Of a stretch of 64,000 nt of DNA, positions 45,945 to 59,284 are shown one piece after another; within the stretch, counting starts at the first letter, position 1; each line of letters opens with the position of its first letter. The position numbers were made by a program, and so were the translations under genes. The stretch covers positions 16,759,314 to 16,823,313 of the forward strand of contig CM060127.1 in the NCBI GenBank assembly GCA_030522415.1, given 5' to 3'. This stretch comes from Channallabes apus (lineage: Eukaryota > Chordata > Actinopteri > Siluriformes > Clariidae). Under the pieces are notes generated by a model, which saw only the letters and a list, made by a program, of their open reading frames with translations, made no database searches and was not told the DNA's origin.

Positions 45945-46330
45945 TAGAGAGAAGTGTTGAGTTTTCCCAGGAAGCCCCAGCAGGCCGTACACGCTCAGCC
46001 AGTTAGAAAAGAGGGAGGCTGATTCTGGATGGACCAGATGTTCTCTAATGGGTCCAGCGCAGAGAGGGGAAAAAGAAGTAGCGGCAGAGACATTTTCCGC
46101 ACAATTTCACCATCTGAAAGGCTCCGAAATACTTAACGTATTATAAGGGTTCCCACAGCTGTTTTTCCTAGGCAGGGCGGGAGGGAAAAAAGCCCCAACA
46201 ACTCAATGTCAAAACGCCTCTCTTTTTCTCCCACATCCTTGCTTTCTTTATCTCTGCCTATCAAAAAAGAAATCTGACATGTTTTATGTAATGCTGTCAG
46301 GCAGTAATAGCTCCGGGGGAGACGGTGGCA
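45945..46330. other. candidate conserved noncoding element
   Basis: Non-repetitive, GC-balanced stretch (CCCCAGCAGGCCGTACACGC; CTAATGGGTCCAGCGCAGAG; TTTCCGCACAATTTCACC) in AT-rich DNA, without an open frame of note. By-eye call. Confidence 0.33.
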
Positions 46331-47254
46331 TGTACCTGCCAAAATGTACATTTTCTGATCAGATTTCCATCCTGAATAACAAATATGTTTTTTTTATTTT
46401 TATTCTTAGCTTCTTAGCTCAGATTTGAAAAATTACATCTCCAAGGAAACAGAATTAAAGCACATCAAAGCATCATTTCTAGTCAGAATTAGGCTTGTAA
46501 TATTTCACAGGAAAAAAATTAAAAGTGAAGTAATTCCCTCAGCAACCTCACTTTCCGACCTTTTCTAAGTTTCTAAAGCTAAAAATATGCTACATAATTC
46601 ACAGGTTTCTTTACCACTGAAGAATGAATCACCTGACCCCTGTAGGAGTGCTGGTTCCAGAACGTTCTCCAGCCATCATGTTTATTTGTGGCTCTCTTTG
46701 CTCTCAATTGTCTTGCATTCATTTTTGGTCCAATTGTTCAAACAGTCATGCTGGCTTTGTCACCAGCTCTATGCTTGAGCAAAAAATCGGACTTTTGCAT
46801 ACAAGCTTCAGATGAACAGATTTATGTAGCATAAAAAGGTAGCATGTGCTGTGTTTGGAAATTGCATTTTCTGTTCTAAATGTGACCTGTCTATTAATTC
46901 TACAGGTATAGAAGTGGACGTCCACCTTTAACATGATTTAAGGGTGCTAGGTGGCATAAAGAAAGATTCTACAGTATATTTACAATTTCAACTAATTCCT
47001 TCCTTTTTTTATTTGTGATAAAATAGTGGAATAAATAATGAATATTATGAATTGTAAAGAAGTTTGTAGAGAAAGGTTCTCACAGAAACTGCAAAATGAT
47101 ATCTTGTGAAAATTTGGTTGTTATGGTTGTGATACATGAGTGTTTTTATCATATGTAAATCATAAGAAAATAGATAATCGTTAAGCCCTACCCTCACAAG
47201 GTTGTGTAAATTGTGTGAATTGTTCCTAAATTGTGTGGTCATGAATTTCCTTAA

Positions 47255-47562
47255 TCACTCCTTAATTCCTCCTGTCTCAGACCCCATCCAAACCCACCTG
47301 TCCTGTCATTGGTTAGTTGCCCTACTTTGCTTGCCTGTTCTGTATTTAGTGCTTGATTTGTATGTCTATTTACATCCTCATATTTTTAATTTCCCCACGT
47401 TCTGCCCATATCTTTACAATTTATTGTAGTTTATCCTAGTTTAACCTTCACCTGTCTAGGTTTTGACCCCTGGCATGGATCCTGATTGTCATTTCCTAAA
47501 TAAAGCCCACACTGACTTCACTCTTGCATCCTGCCTTACTCGCTGCACGTCACTCCAGTAAG
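47255..47562 (+). mobile_element. possible LTR remnant
   Basis: TTAATCACTCCTTAATTCCT, CCTTCACCTGTCTAGG, a CTAAATAAAGCCC poly(A) signal and then GCATCCTGCCTTACTCGCTG resemble R-U5 of fish LTR retrotransposons. No clean TG...CA ends or target repeats were found. Confidence 0.3.
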
Positions 47563-48282
47563 TAGTGTAGTGTAGTATTCATTATATTTCTGAAAGTCAC
47601 AATCCTACTCTGTATCTGTGTTTATCCCTTCACCTTGTTTAGCACGGCTATCTGTAATACTGCACCAAGTTTTACGAACAGGCTTAAACTTCTCCTGTGT
47701 GCTCTGGCAGATCTGTCAGCTCCTGCCTGCCATTTCCTCGCCACTTTCTTTTCACGCTTTGATGCACACGTTCCGCTGGCAAATAGCACATAATAACAGT
47801 TTAGACACCTTTCAATTTTAGCATCCTGCTTGAAAAGTTGTGTCCTTCCAGGTGCCATGACAACCATGTGCGACGTGTCACTCTATTAGTCCATTTTTTT
47901 TGTGTTCCCCAATGATGCTGCCATGGCAACGAAACACCTGCCTGTCAAAAGGTTACATATATTCGTATGAAAATCAAACAAGATCTCTGAGGCAGTTATT
48001 TTTCTCCCTTATAGCAGCCAGGCATGTGTCGTGAAGTGGCCCAACAAATCTCAAGGAGCATAATAGTCTGATAGATCAATTCATTCTGTTGTACAACAAA
48101 ATATGATAACAAGACGTGCAATTGGCTGAAGAGTCTGGTCCTCACAATGTTCCCCCTGCATGATGGGTAACGCGTTTATTGCTCTTTATCTATCTTCCAT
48201 CAGGGGAAGACGGTGGAGGTTTGAGCACAGTTTTCATCACTATCTCTTGCCTGACAAGTAATCTCACTGAGAGTTCCCTGAG

Positions 48283-48313
<31 letters not shown>

Positions 48314-49094
48314 ATGTGTGTGTGTGTGTGTGTGTGTGCATGTGTGTATGGGAGAGAAAGACAGAGAAGGAGCCAGAGCCAGACGGTTGATGAAATCTGA
48401 GTAGTTATCATGCTAACTATTACCTGTCAACCTGCTCCAATCTGTGGGGCATCAATTTTGTGGAGTGGAAGTGAAGGGTGCGAGGGTGGCTACAGCGGGT
48501 AAACACCCAGGCAACGGCCTGCCTCAGCCCAGATTCTTCCTGCTTTTATATTTATGAAGGGCACCTGCCATAGAGAGGCCTCAAACTGGACCATTATTGA
48601 TGAGGACCACACACACGTAAACACTTTTTCATCAATGCACACATACAACTGTTTAGTATTCTCCTCACATCTGATGGAGAGCAAAGACCTTCTTCTGTAA
48701 CAACTCTGGTCTCTAGAGCAAGAACTGACTTACATAAAAAATACTCAGATAAGTGGATGCAACCGTTGTCTAACCGAGACCATCACAGTAATGCGAATTA
48801 AACTTTTTTAATACTGCTGCATTTAGGAAATAAACCACAACACTAAACAACTCAACAATGTGTCCATAAATAAAAATGTCGTTATGTTGTCATTTGCATT
48901 TAGTGACAGCCAAAAAACACCGTTATGGTTCAAATGCAGTGGCTGTTGGGAGCATGAAAGCAATCAGGTCAAGTTATTTTGGCCACTTTTATGCCAATAA
49001 AATGTTTAATATGATGGACATTTAGGTTAAATAGGGATTATTGATTGTGTTTAATAACAGGACTCAGTTATTAGAATAAAAACTCCTAATGGCT
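47563..49094. other. intergenic
   Basis: A GA-rich run (48270-48313) and (TG)n (48313-48339), otherwise unassigned. No gene supported. Confidence 0.4.
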
Positions 49095-49520
49095 ATTATC
49101 AGGCTCAGTATGCTGGAGCCATGATAGAACTGCCTGCTTCACGTTTAAAACACTGGCCTCCCAGGAACTCCTTTAATGGCCTACACATGTGGAAATGGCT
49201 TGAACGAAGGTCAGGAATATAAAAAACGTCCAGCTGAGTTCCTTTAATATGCAAAGGGTGTTGGTAAACTGAATGTGTGTACAGTTTCCACAGACAGATG
49301 TGTCTCTTCCACAAGTTGGTGATAAGGTACAGTATCCGATATTCAAGGATCAGACACTCCACTCACTTAATGTTCATGGAACTGACTGCAGTGGGCTCTG
49401 ACCCACTGCACCAGGCAAGGATAGTTATTCACGATGTACGGCCTTCTTTTAAATGTTTGCACTATTTAAATGTTTTACTGCAGCAAAGAGTCGCGTCACT
49501 TTCCAATATGTCCTGCTTGT
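49095..49520 (-). mobile_element. mariner deletion derivative, copy 3
   Basis: Minus-sense frame RRMECLILEYRI ... RSSHFHMCRPLKEFLGG joins an N-terminal and a C-terminal piece of mariner transposase with no catalytic middle. GGCCTCCCAGGAACT and CAGACAGATGTGTCTCTTC are shared with copy 4. Confidence 0.75.
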
Positions 49521-52196
49521 TATTTTTAGCATGGTGCTTTCACGATGGCTTGACATTTAACAAATCCAGTGAAGAAGTCACAAAGTAACGTAAACATAAT
49601 GTAACCTAAAACTTTTTCTTTTCTTTTTTTCTTTTCTTTTTTGATAGATGTCACGTAGAACACTTTGGAAATAAAAATGTTGCTCTTCCTGAAATCAAAA
49701 GCTGCACATCTCCCAGCATATCATTCTATTTAGTATGAATTGCTGCATAAGCTGATAATGGCAACATGCCAGCTTGTACATTCTTTAAAAGGCAACATGG
49801 TAGAGACTTCCACCTGCACATAGCCAGATTTAAAACCTAGCTTTCAGACTTTTCACCTGGTTTGCATGTCAAATGATCATCACATTAGACGAAAATTTAT
49901 GTTTTGAGCTATGTCTTGAAAAAGGAGTCAGAAGTGATATAGAGGATTTGGAATCAGTCCTTGAAGTCTAGAATGTTCTGTCTTGGATATAGTTGCCAGG
50001 ATATTTACGGACCATTTCCAGGAGATGAGATTAGGAAAACTAGAACAAGCTATAGAGAGATAAAATGATGTATCAATGAAAGAATCTAAAGTCACTGCTT
50101 CTTCGGACTTTGTCACTCATTCTAAGCAATTGAGGTAAATGTATAAATATCACCCAGTATGTGCCATGTAAAAAACATATACCACTGTTTATTTAAATGT
50201 GCTAAAATTTAGACCTCTGATGATGCTCATGTAGCGCTCATGGCCAAGTAGGACCGCCCAGTACCCAAAATAACCCCTCGCTGTGATGAGTGACAGGAGC
50301 GATAACACCCTGCCATGCCTAGCTTTGATGCCTACAATACACTCAGCAGCTGTAAGACTTCTCCAGCTCTTTGGAGCTCTCACTTGGCCAGCAGAGCGAA
50401 GCTTCTTATTTACTAGTCGCTAGAGTAGCCTGAACTCTGCTCTCACAGGCTGTTGGAGTCTTGTAGTGTGGGATATGAACCTGGAAGTGTCCCGCTGAGT
50501 GAGGTCAAAGGGACAATGTCTCTCTCTTCCACCTTGCTACCTCAAAGGAAGTGATAATAGACAGCGCTGGGCTGAAATGAAAAGGGCACGGATTCAGGAA
50601 GCCCGGGGTTCTGGCACAATAGTGACGGTGGAGAATTTCCACAGTTATTAAGACTCACCAAGCTGAACAGGCAATCAGGGAGGGGGATCACAAAGAAGGT
50701 GGTAATGTGGCAAATTCCAGAAGTCTGGCATCATGAGAGGGCCATGGAGTTAAGCAGGAGATTTTATAAACATGATCGAATTATGTGTTGCTTCTAGTGA
50801 CTAGTTTAATGTATGTATGTATGTATGTATGCATGTATGTATGTATGTATGTATGTATGTAATGTATGTAATGTATGTAATGTATGTAAGGAAAAACTAA
50901 ACTCCCTATAAAAATCCAAAGTTCCTTCCTGGTTCTTTGATGTAAATAATGAAAGCTAAGGTAAAGATGCAGACTGAGTTAATACGGCCTTTCAAAGATA
51001 AAGACGGCAAATAAACGTCTATAAAATGCACAATATTGTGCCACCTGTTGTTTTTGAACAGTCAGCGAGCGTTCACCTGAGAAGTCTGTCTTGCTCACAC
51101 ACACTTAGAGAGGATTACAGACAAAAGAGACTAATTCCAGGGTATCAGATGGTGCATTTTAATTTTTTTTCTTTATGGTTTGTGTAGGGGTGGAGGGGGG
51201 GGGGTTGTTGGAGGGGGGGGTAATTGCTCCCATTCATGCACTTAATCCTGCGTTTCCCTTCACCGTAGCCAACTGGCCGCATGCCTCGACCCAGCCTCAG
51301 GCAAAATGCTTCACAAAACTATGTTGCCTGACTAACAAGACACCTTTCGAAAAAATTGCCTGATTTGTTGATCTGAGAACAGCAATGATAGTTGTAGTCA
51401 AGACATGGGAGGAACTTGATAGCAGATCAGCTCAGACTCTTTCTTTTTAGGAAAAGAGACTTAGAGTGAAGCTGTGATTGACATTCCCAATGTTGGTCAC
51501 TAGTATTTTGTTGTGTTTTTAGATCCCACCACACATGACTCATGAGTTTAGACGTATTAAAAAAAAAAAACATTCAGGCTGATGTCATGACATCTCTTAG
51601 TTTAGGTAAGGTCTAGCAGACGACAGAAATGAACAGGTCATAACGTGACGGTTGGGACGGGAAGCAGCACAGACAGCCCCTGTGTGTTATGTACTGTAGC
51701 TGGTCTTTAATCAGCCGTCCTCTAACCTCTTCAGGCTCTTTTCTTGAAACTAATTGGCCTCCCATCTGCTAAGGGCTCCAGACAGATAATACTGTTTTAT
51801 TGCAGCTGAGGTCATCATGGGAGCAGGTCTCAAAGACCTAAAGACAGTATGTAGCTAAAGAAAAGACACAGAGAAAGGGCTACTGCAGTCCAAGAATTCC
51901 CAGTGGAGCTACTACACCTCTAGCCGTGGTACTGTCCTAACCAGACCGTTTGTCCCAGAGGAGCACTTAGGACGATAAAGCATTAATCTCTGCCACTGTA
52001 CACACACAAAGAAATGAAGGACTCATTCACGCAGGACATGAGAGATTGAAGAGGCTAAACCTTAAACCCACTGATTACAAAGAAACCCATCTTTCTTTTC
52101 ATTTTAATGACTCTCAGCAAGCTGAGGATTTGTGTTGATTTATCTGAAATGAAATAGTACGACGGGTTCAGGGAAATTATGCCCTTACCCATATAC
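49521..52196. other. intergenic with candidate noncoding elements
   Basis: No gene supported. 50200-50700 and 51640-51960 are balanced in composition (for example CTGCAGTCCAAGAATTCCCA) and could be regulatory. A tetranucleotide run lies at 50811-50890. Confidence 0.4.
50811..50890. repeat. (ATGT)n microsatellite
   Basis: About 17 ATGT units, with later units expanded to GTAATGTATGTAA. Confidence 0.95.
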
Positions 52197-52785
52197 AGTG
52201 GTGGGCAAAAGTATTAAGACAATATATACCATGGCTTATAGTTCTCCCTGTGCACAAAACAAGTGATGTCACTAATTATTTCTCACCTATTTCAATTCAG
52301 TTTTATTTGTATAGCGCTTTTAACAATTGACATTGTCTCAAAACAGCTTTACACAATCAAAGTAATTAAAGTAATCAAAGTAACCTATCAGGCTGACGAG
52401 TTGTGCTAATTATAATCAGCTGGTTTAGTTAATGGATTGAACAAATACTTGACAGAACTTTTACTTTCTGAAGCCGAGCCGTTCACATCTGCACAAAAAT
52501 GGCTAAAGCGAGGAAATTCTCAAGCGAATTGTGAAATTCTGCGGCAAATTTCTGTGCACGATTTTCATGAGGCAATTGAGGAGGCCCGGATTGAGCCCAG
52601 TGATACCAGAAAACATCAGACATCTCTCTGATGCAATGCCCAGCCAGATTCATCAGGTTTTGAAGAGTAAAGGACTTCATACTAAGTATTGGTTGTTTTA
52701 ATTTCATTGCACGTGATTGTCATTATAAGCAATGAGAATATCATTAAAACATTGACTTCCACTTATGTCTCAATGCTTTTGGTCA
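52197..52785 (+). mobile_element. non-autonomous Tc1-like element with an L2 tail inserted
   Basis: Left end CAGTGGTGGGCAAAAGTATT and right end TTATGTCTCAATGCTTTTGG are imperfectly inverted. The interior AAAATGGCTAAAGCGAGGAAA suggests an old transposase start. An L2-like 3' tail interrupts it at 52289-52385. Confidence 0.55.
52289..52385 (-). mobile_element. L2-like LINE 3' tail
   Basis: ATTTCAATTCAGTTTTATTT then GTATAGCGCTTTTAACAATT then AAAACAGCTTTACACAATCA, the same as 17995-18070. Extreme 5' truncation. Confidence 0.8.
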
Positions 52786-54193
52786 CAAGCTTTGCATAAG
52801 CCACCATATACAGTATAAAGTCACTCCACAAAGGAAAATTTTACTTCTAAGTGCTGAAACATTATTCATGGCCTGTCTGTACCTAATGTTAAAATATTGT
52901 CAGGCTCATAAAAAGCTGAATGATTATAGAGGTGGAGGAAAGTGACAAACCTGTGTGGAGTAAACTATTACAGGCTTCAATTAATCCATCAATCGAGTCT
53001 GAGGTAAATAAAACAAAGTCTCAAGGGTTGGTTAGGGTGGGAGGCATGAACATTGATCCCTACCCTATATACAGGAGTCTCTAACAAGGCTTAGATCAAT
53101 AAAAACTCATCCTCTAAGTCATATCCAATTAAGAGCGTGTGGAGTAAATAAATGTTTCTGCTATAACTCAGAAAAAAGGACAGGAAGCCTATTGGAATGT
53201 AAATAAACTGTGATCATTTTGAAAAAGGAGCAATTATGGAAGTAGAATGCAGCAGTTTTAATGAAAACAATGATATGGCTGAAAAAAGGAATAGCAAAAA
53301 ACTTCACCTAAAAAACAAACCAAGAATATTTAAGATCTGTAATAGCCATGCTTCAGTAGGATGGCTGAGTTCCATTTTAATTAATAAACAGAAAATTTCC
53401 TTTTGTTAAAATGCAGTGCAGAATGTTGTGATATTGCGTTTTAATGGCCATTCAAGTCAAAGCAGGACTTTTGAAGTCTTCTGTTAATGTCATAAAATTA
53501 ATTTTATGCCTTCATTTTTTGAGAAAATTCACGACTTGATCACTCCTTGTAGATCCATAAAAAGGGCTCAAATTAATGAAGTTTATTAGTTATCTCCAGA
53601 ATGTGTTATGCTGCGATATAACATTGGGTTCAAAAAGATGTGGTAGAAGGTGCAAAGTTGTCAGAAAATGGTTTATGATGGTATAGTTTAAGGATATAAC
53701 TGGATATACTTTGATATTAAGAGTGTGTTGTTGAATCACTGACTGGATAAGACAAACTCTAGCCATGTCTTAAAAAGTAAAAAAAAATCTATTTTTTCGG
53801 TCCATACAAAAAAGCAATCTATCTGTTCTAATCGGCCCTCCTGTAAGTTTGTGTTTTTCATAATGTCACCCTGCTGCACACTTCATATTGACTTTTAAAT
53901 GGATCTCAGAGACATCCATTATTCATACGGAGATCTGGGCAGCAGCAGACTCGTCTCATCCAGTGACAAATAGTTCCATCAAGCAATCTAAAAGAAAATG
54001 TGGTTTCATTTGAGGAGCCAGGACTCCTTGTTTGTATTCTTGCTATTGGCTATTTACTAACCACCTGGGAAAAAAACAAAGGGATAAATCAATAAATACT
54101 AACCAGGGATTAGGAATGTTTTAATTTTTTTAAACAGCAAAAATCAAGAACAGAAATATCAGATGTTGTAACGTCCGCTGCTGAGGTGACAAA
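52786..54193. other. intergenic, nothing recognised
   Basis: AT-rich single-copy-looking DNA. No coding potential or repeat family seen. Confidence 0.45.
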
Positions 54194-54564
54194 GCTGTAC
54201 TTTTACTCTATACTCTCACTCATTTTCTATACCACTTTATCCTGTATTCAGGGTCGCAGGGGCCTGAAGCCCATCCCAGGAGACTTAGTGCACGCGGTGG
54301 GGTACACCCTGGACAGGGTGCCAAGCCATCGTAGGGCACACACACATACACTCACTCACACACTACGGGCAATTTGGGAACACCAATCAACCTAACATAT
54401 CTTTGAACTGTGGGAGGAAACCGGAGTACCCAGAGGAAACCCACCAAGCACGGGGAGAACATGCAAACTCCATGCACACAGAGACGGAAATCGAGCCTGA
54501 ACCCTGGAGGTGCAAGGTGACAGTGCTAACCATTGCACCACTGTGCCGCCCTGCTGTAGTTTTA
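54194..54564 (-). mobile_element. SINE family A with 12-bp target duplication
   Basis: Full-length minus-strand copy (54206-54552) flanked by GCTGTACTTTTA (54194-54205) and GCTGTAGTTTTA (54553-54564), one mismatch. The head has TGCTAACCATTGCACCA (A box complement) and AATCGAGCCTG (B box complement, one base off). Confidence 0.87.
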
Positions 54565-55229
54565 AAGCTTAGAAAATTGTCAGCTCGTAATACAACACGG
54601 AGGCCAGTGTATAATGCGCACACAGACACACACACAAACACACACACTAACATGGCCAGCACTCCCACCAGCTGTGCCTATGATTAATATTGCCCCGTCA
54701 GATTGCGATGAAAAAAGCAGTGTGTGTAATTGCAGTTAAATGGCATGATGCTGGTTGCTGATGCCATGTTTGTATGCAGTCATCTGTCATCTACCCATTA
54801 ATCTACGTCATGTGACACAGGGCAGAGATGAGCATGGATGATCATGATTTAACACATGCAAACACAAACACACAACTGTAACACTTTCTGCTTAATACAA
54901 ATGCAGAACTCAACAAAATTGAAGCAACTTGAGATATTTGCTCATGCTTAAAGATATACTCCATCGTTTTTTTCTGTCTCTATAGTGAGTGTATGCCTGT
55001 GATCACCACAGACAATAATTTCAACATATGTTCAAAACTTGTTTAATCCAAATTCACACTAATTTTGTTAACTTAACAATTAGTTAACAAATTAGCTCCA
55101 CTGCTTGGCCAAGAAGACATGTCCTGTCATCGTGGAAAATATGTTACTGTTATTAAAACCTGAAAGAAGAACCGTCAAAGAAGAAATATGACCAGAAAAA
55201 TAATCATGAATGACTGTGAGGTCACTTAA

Positions 55230-55870
55230 ATGCATGATGAAGTTGCATCATAAAAATTGACAGTGGTTTTCGGCTATGTTTAATAGTAAATGTAAGAGCA
55301 TTTTCATACGCACACAATGTGATGAGAACTCACAGGACTAAAAAGTTGTGTGGCCATAAGAAAACCACTTGCTGCACACAAAAAAAAGTGGTTTGATTGA
55401 CCCTATTCCAAAATGATGTGCGCATCAGGGTACGAAGGGAAGCACATGAATTTATACACCCATCATGCATAGTGGCCACTGTACAAGCCTCTAGAGGCAG
55501 TGTTATGATCTGGGGTTACTTCAGTTGCTTAGGTCTAGGCTCAGCAATGTTATGTGGCAATAAAATGTCACCTAATGACCTCAATATAGTACTGAATAAC
55601 CATGGTATCACATATGTAAAGTTTTTTCCCCTGATGGCACAGCCATATTCCAGGACTCAAACTGTGAATGAGTGGTTCTGGAAGCATAACAAATAATTTT
55701 CACACTTGAACTGGCTATCACAATGGAGTCCTAACCTAAGCACCAATGAAAGTTTTTGGGACGTGCTGAAGAAGTCTGAATGGTCCGACACTCCCATCAT
55801 CAATACAAGATCTCAGCCAAAAAAAAAAACGCAACACTGGATGGTAATAAATGTTGTGGAGGTTGCATAA
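55230..55870 (+). pseudogene. degenerate Tc1-like transposase
   Basis: Frame at 55397-55696 contains HPSCIVATVQASRGSVMIWG, SCLGLGSAMLCGNKMSPNDL and NEWFWKHN, typical of the DDE core of Tc1 transposases. Downstream TGGGACGTGCTGAAGAAG continues it in another frame. Indels and lost catalytic context make it inactive. Confidence 0.75.
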
Positions 55871-56196
55871 CTTTGTTGAAATAATGCCGCAGTGAATGCA
55901 ACATCATAGCAAAAGGCGATCTAACAAAATATTAAAATGCAAAATGTACAACTTTTTTTTAGGGGGGGCAGGCAGCTTATTGCTGTTTTTCAACCAAAGA
56001 TGTTCCAGTATTTTATAGTGCCAGACAAGAATAATCTATGATCAGGGACAGGTTTTGAAATGTAGATTATGAATGGCGAATAGTTTCACAATCAGGAACA
56101 ATGTGACACTTTTTTAATGGATATATTCATTATAGTGTGCTATCTGAACTGAATTTTAATAACCTTCAACAGCTAGTAATTCAGCTTAGCAAGGAC

Positions 56197-56333
56197 ATTC
56201 ATAGCTCAGTGGTAGGTTTCCGGTCCACATTGTGGAAGGTTCAATACCCAGCCACTGGATGCAGGGCATCCCAAGCCGGGATAGAAGAGGGTTGTGTCGG
56301 ATGTAAAACCTGTGCCAAGTCATATGTGTGAGT
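56197..56333 (+). mobile_element. Mermaid/DANA-like SINE, 5' part
   Basis: tRNA-like head with A box TAGCTCAGTGG (56202-56212) and B box GGTTCAATACC (56238-56248), then GGGCATCCCAAGCCGGGATA and GTAAAACCTGTGCCAAGTCA, the body of a SINE type named from catfish and zebrafish. The 3' tail is missing. Confidence 0.65.
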
Positions 56334-56656
56334 ATTATTAGGAACAAAATAAAATAATGGGAACAACTGAAAAAACAACAATCGCACTTAGCACAGAGTA
56401 AAGAACCATAGTAGAATTCAACATTTTAGCTTTCTATTATCAATCAGTGAATTGTTTTTCTTTCTTTTTTTATTGCAGGGAAACACACTTTTGCTTGTTG
56501 TCATCACATCAGGCTTAGATGGAGGACTATGAAAACTGCTGTATGATTCCTGCAGTGACAGATTTCATTCAACTCTTCATGATCTCTTCTGGAACAACCA
56601 TTCTCATCAGAAAGACCTTAAAATGAAAATAGCGATAGATAAAATCTGTGTGTGTA

Positions 56657-56657
<1 letters not shown>

Positions 56658-56704
<47 letters not shown>
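56658..56704. repeat. (GT)n microsatellite
   Basis: About 22 GT units. Confidence 0.97.
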
Positions 56705-56707
<3 letters not shown>

Positions 56708-56929
56708 CATTTGTCACTATGTCAGTGTCAGCACCCAGATGGTTAGAAGAGGAGCTGAGTGACAGTCTAATGTACTTGATGCACACAGGGGAAATCTCCC
56801 AGTGCTCTAACATGCACATATGCATGCACACACAAAAAAAGAATGTGTGTGTACATGTGGATAAATGGGTAGGGACAATTTGTGTCAACTGCCATTCAAG
56901 GCCACACACTCATGCAAACACGCAACTAA

Positions 56930-56998
56930 ATTAAATTAAATTTTATGAATATAGCACTTTTAACAATGGTCATTGTCACAAAAGCAGCTATACAGAAC

Positions 56999-57056
<58 letters not shown>
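56930..57056 (-). mobile_element. L2-like LINE tail followed by (CA)n
   Basis: AAATTAAATTAAATTTTATG, ATAGCACTTTTAACAATGG, TCACAAAAGCAGCTATACAG, then 28 CA units at 57001-57056. Confidence 0.7.
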
Positions 57057-57058
<2 letters not shown>

Positions 57059-57359
57059 CTTTATCCTTGTAAAGGCTTCCACTGCCATAGTTATTACAAC
57101 AACTTTTTTTTATTATTATTACTAATTGAAAGTTGCTGTTGGTGCAGTTGCGTTTTGTACATCATTAATGTAAAAAAAAATTTTCACTTTTTTTGAGACA
57201 GGTGAGTGCTTTTCCTCAAAAACGGTTCAAAAAATGACCGACATGGGGATGAGGTGAAGGAGACACCAAAAAAGCAGAAAAGTTCTCTATTTCAGTGTTA
57301 ATGCAGATCAGTGGCTTTGTACAGAGTAGCTGTCATCATGAGCTACAGAGCTGACCACA

Positions 57360-57806
57360 CACACACACTCTCTCTCTCTCTGTCTCTCTCTCTCACACTA
57401 ACACTGTACACAGACATACATTAGTAGCTGCATGTAAGTGTGAGTGTGTGCACATGTGTTTGTGCCTCTTGCATTCCTTTCACAAACAGACAAAAAGCCT
57501 GAAGTCTACACACACGAAGGCTTGTTGATGCCACCGTGGATAAATATCTCTGCCTGCTGACAGCCAAGACCATGGAGAGAATCTCTCTTATTTATCTCCT
57601 CACACACACACACACACACACACACACTCTCTCTCTCTCTCTCTCTCTCTCTCATACACACACACACAGAAACACAGAGTGGGTGATGGGGGGGATGAGA
57701 GACAGCAGATGTGAAGACATGTTAAATTGCCCCTGTGATGTATGGCTTAATGAAGCTCTTGTGTTGATCGCTCTCAGCATTCATCACTGGTCTGGTGAGG
57801 GGAAGC

Positions 57807-57878
<72 letters not shown>

Positions 57879-57902
57879 GTGTGTGTGTGTGTGTGTGTGT
57901 GT
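57360..57902. repeat. cluster of CA, CT and GT simple repeats
   Basis: (CA)(CT) at 57357-57395, (CA)n(CT)n at 57600-57652, (CT)n at 57808-57876 and (TG)n at 57879-57902. Frames through these are artefacts. Confidence 0.93.
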
Positions 57903-58040
57903 TTCTCTATTGCTCTCACACCGCACACAGAAATTCTGACAAACTGCAATTTCATTTAACCTTGGAGAGCCGGTACGAACACCTTCCACGGGACGATTTT
58001 CAATAAGAGCTGAGGGAAAGCTGTGATTAAACCAGAATGA

Positions 58041-58070
58041 GACGCACACGCGCGAGCGCACGCGCGCGCA
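58041..58070. repeat. alternating purine-pyrimidine CG/CA tract
   Basis: GACGCACACGCGCGAGCGCA followed by CGCGCGCGCA: GC-rich alternating sequence of Z-DNA-forming type. Confidence 0.7.
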
Positions 58071-58489
58071 CTTCTGCTTTGAAAACTAGGCCGTTATGTC
58101 GTGTTTTAGTAGATTTCCTCAGCTCCATCACTTTTATTTCCATTACTAAACAAATACTTCTGTCTCTTTTAATGAAGAAATTCCTTAAACCGTATTTCCC
58201 TACTCGCATCACACATCGTGTCCTGCTTGTCCCTCATCCTCGCTCCGAGCGCACCCACTCACCTCTGCCCTATACAAACCCAATTTACGCCTGTTGATGG
58301 CGACGCAGGCGTCTGTTGGGTCTGCAGCGAGACAAGGCTGCTGATTGGGATGATCTCCTTATGATTGGACCTATGATTGTGAGAGCTGACCTATAATTCC
58401 CTGCAGTCACACGGTGATTCAGTCTGAATGATAAGGGGCAAACCGTGTCACTCACACACACACACACACACACACACACAGATTAACTA

Positions 58490-59284
58490 GCTATGGCAGG
58501 ATCCCGCTGATCTTTGTGTGTGCATGCGCGTGCGTGCGTGCATGTGCGTGTGTAATACGGAAACCTTATATTTGGAGCTGCTTGGCTCAGTATTGTGTAA
58601 CTAAATGAGGAAACTGCGTATACACTTGATTATTTACCATCTTTATCTATAGCAACATTGGATGCTTCATAAATTTGGCTGATCTTTTAATGTCTGGACT
58701 GATTTGACATCGTGAAAAGTAAGTAGATATAATCAAGAACAGATCAAATATGTAATAACATTTAATAAATAAAAATGTCATGTGGTGTAGAGAAATACAC
58801 CACTTTAGGATTCATATTAGACTGTGGCTGTGGTACACATACTGTACACATCTGAGTTAGGGTAAATGCCAACGCTGATTATTTTCATTAAAAAAAAAAG
58901 TATATATCATGAATGTAAAAGAAATGTTCAGGAATAAAGAAAAATGGAGACTGAATTTACAAAATACTGATTAATACTAATCAGGTTATGAAGTTAAAAC
59001 ACTTACTTAGTGATATCAGATAGTGGTAAGTTTCTGGATGGAAATGGGGATAATACATGGAATAATAAAATTTGAAATTGTAAATCTATACTACTATTTA
59101 TTTTTAAGCAGATTAAACCTAGAAATAAAACTTTGGAAAGTAGGCTTCCTCTTTTTAAAAGGTAATAATGGGCAAATAGTTAAAAGCAGAACAGAACACA
59201 ATTCAGAATAATTTCTATAGAACTATATATAGAACTACTATAGAATCCCCTGCTATACTAATGCACTTTTTAAAAGCTTTCTCA
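58490..59284. other. intergenic, nothing recognised
   Basis: (CA)n just left at 58450-58481 and alternating GC/GT at 58515-58551. AT-rich onward, no gene seen. Confidence 0.4.
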
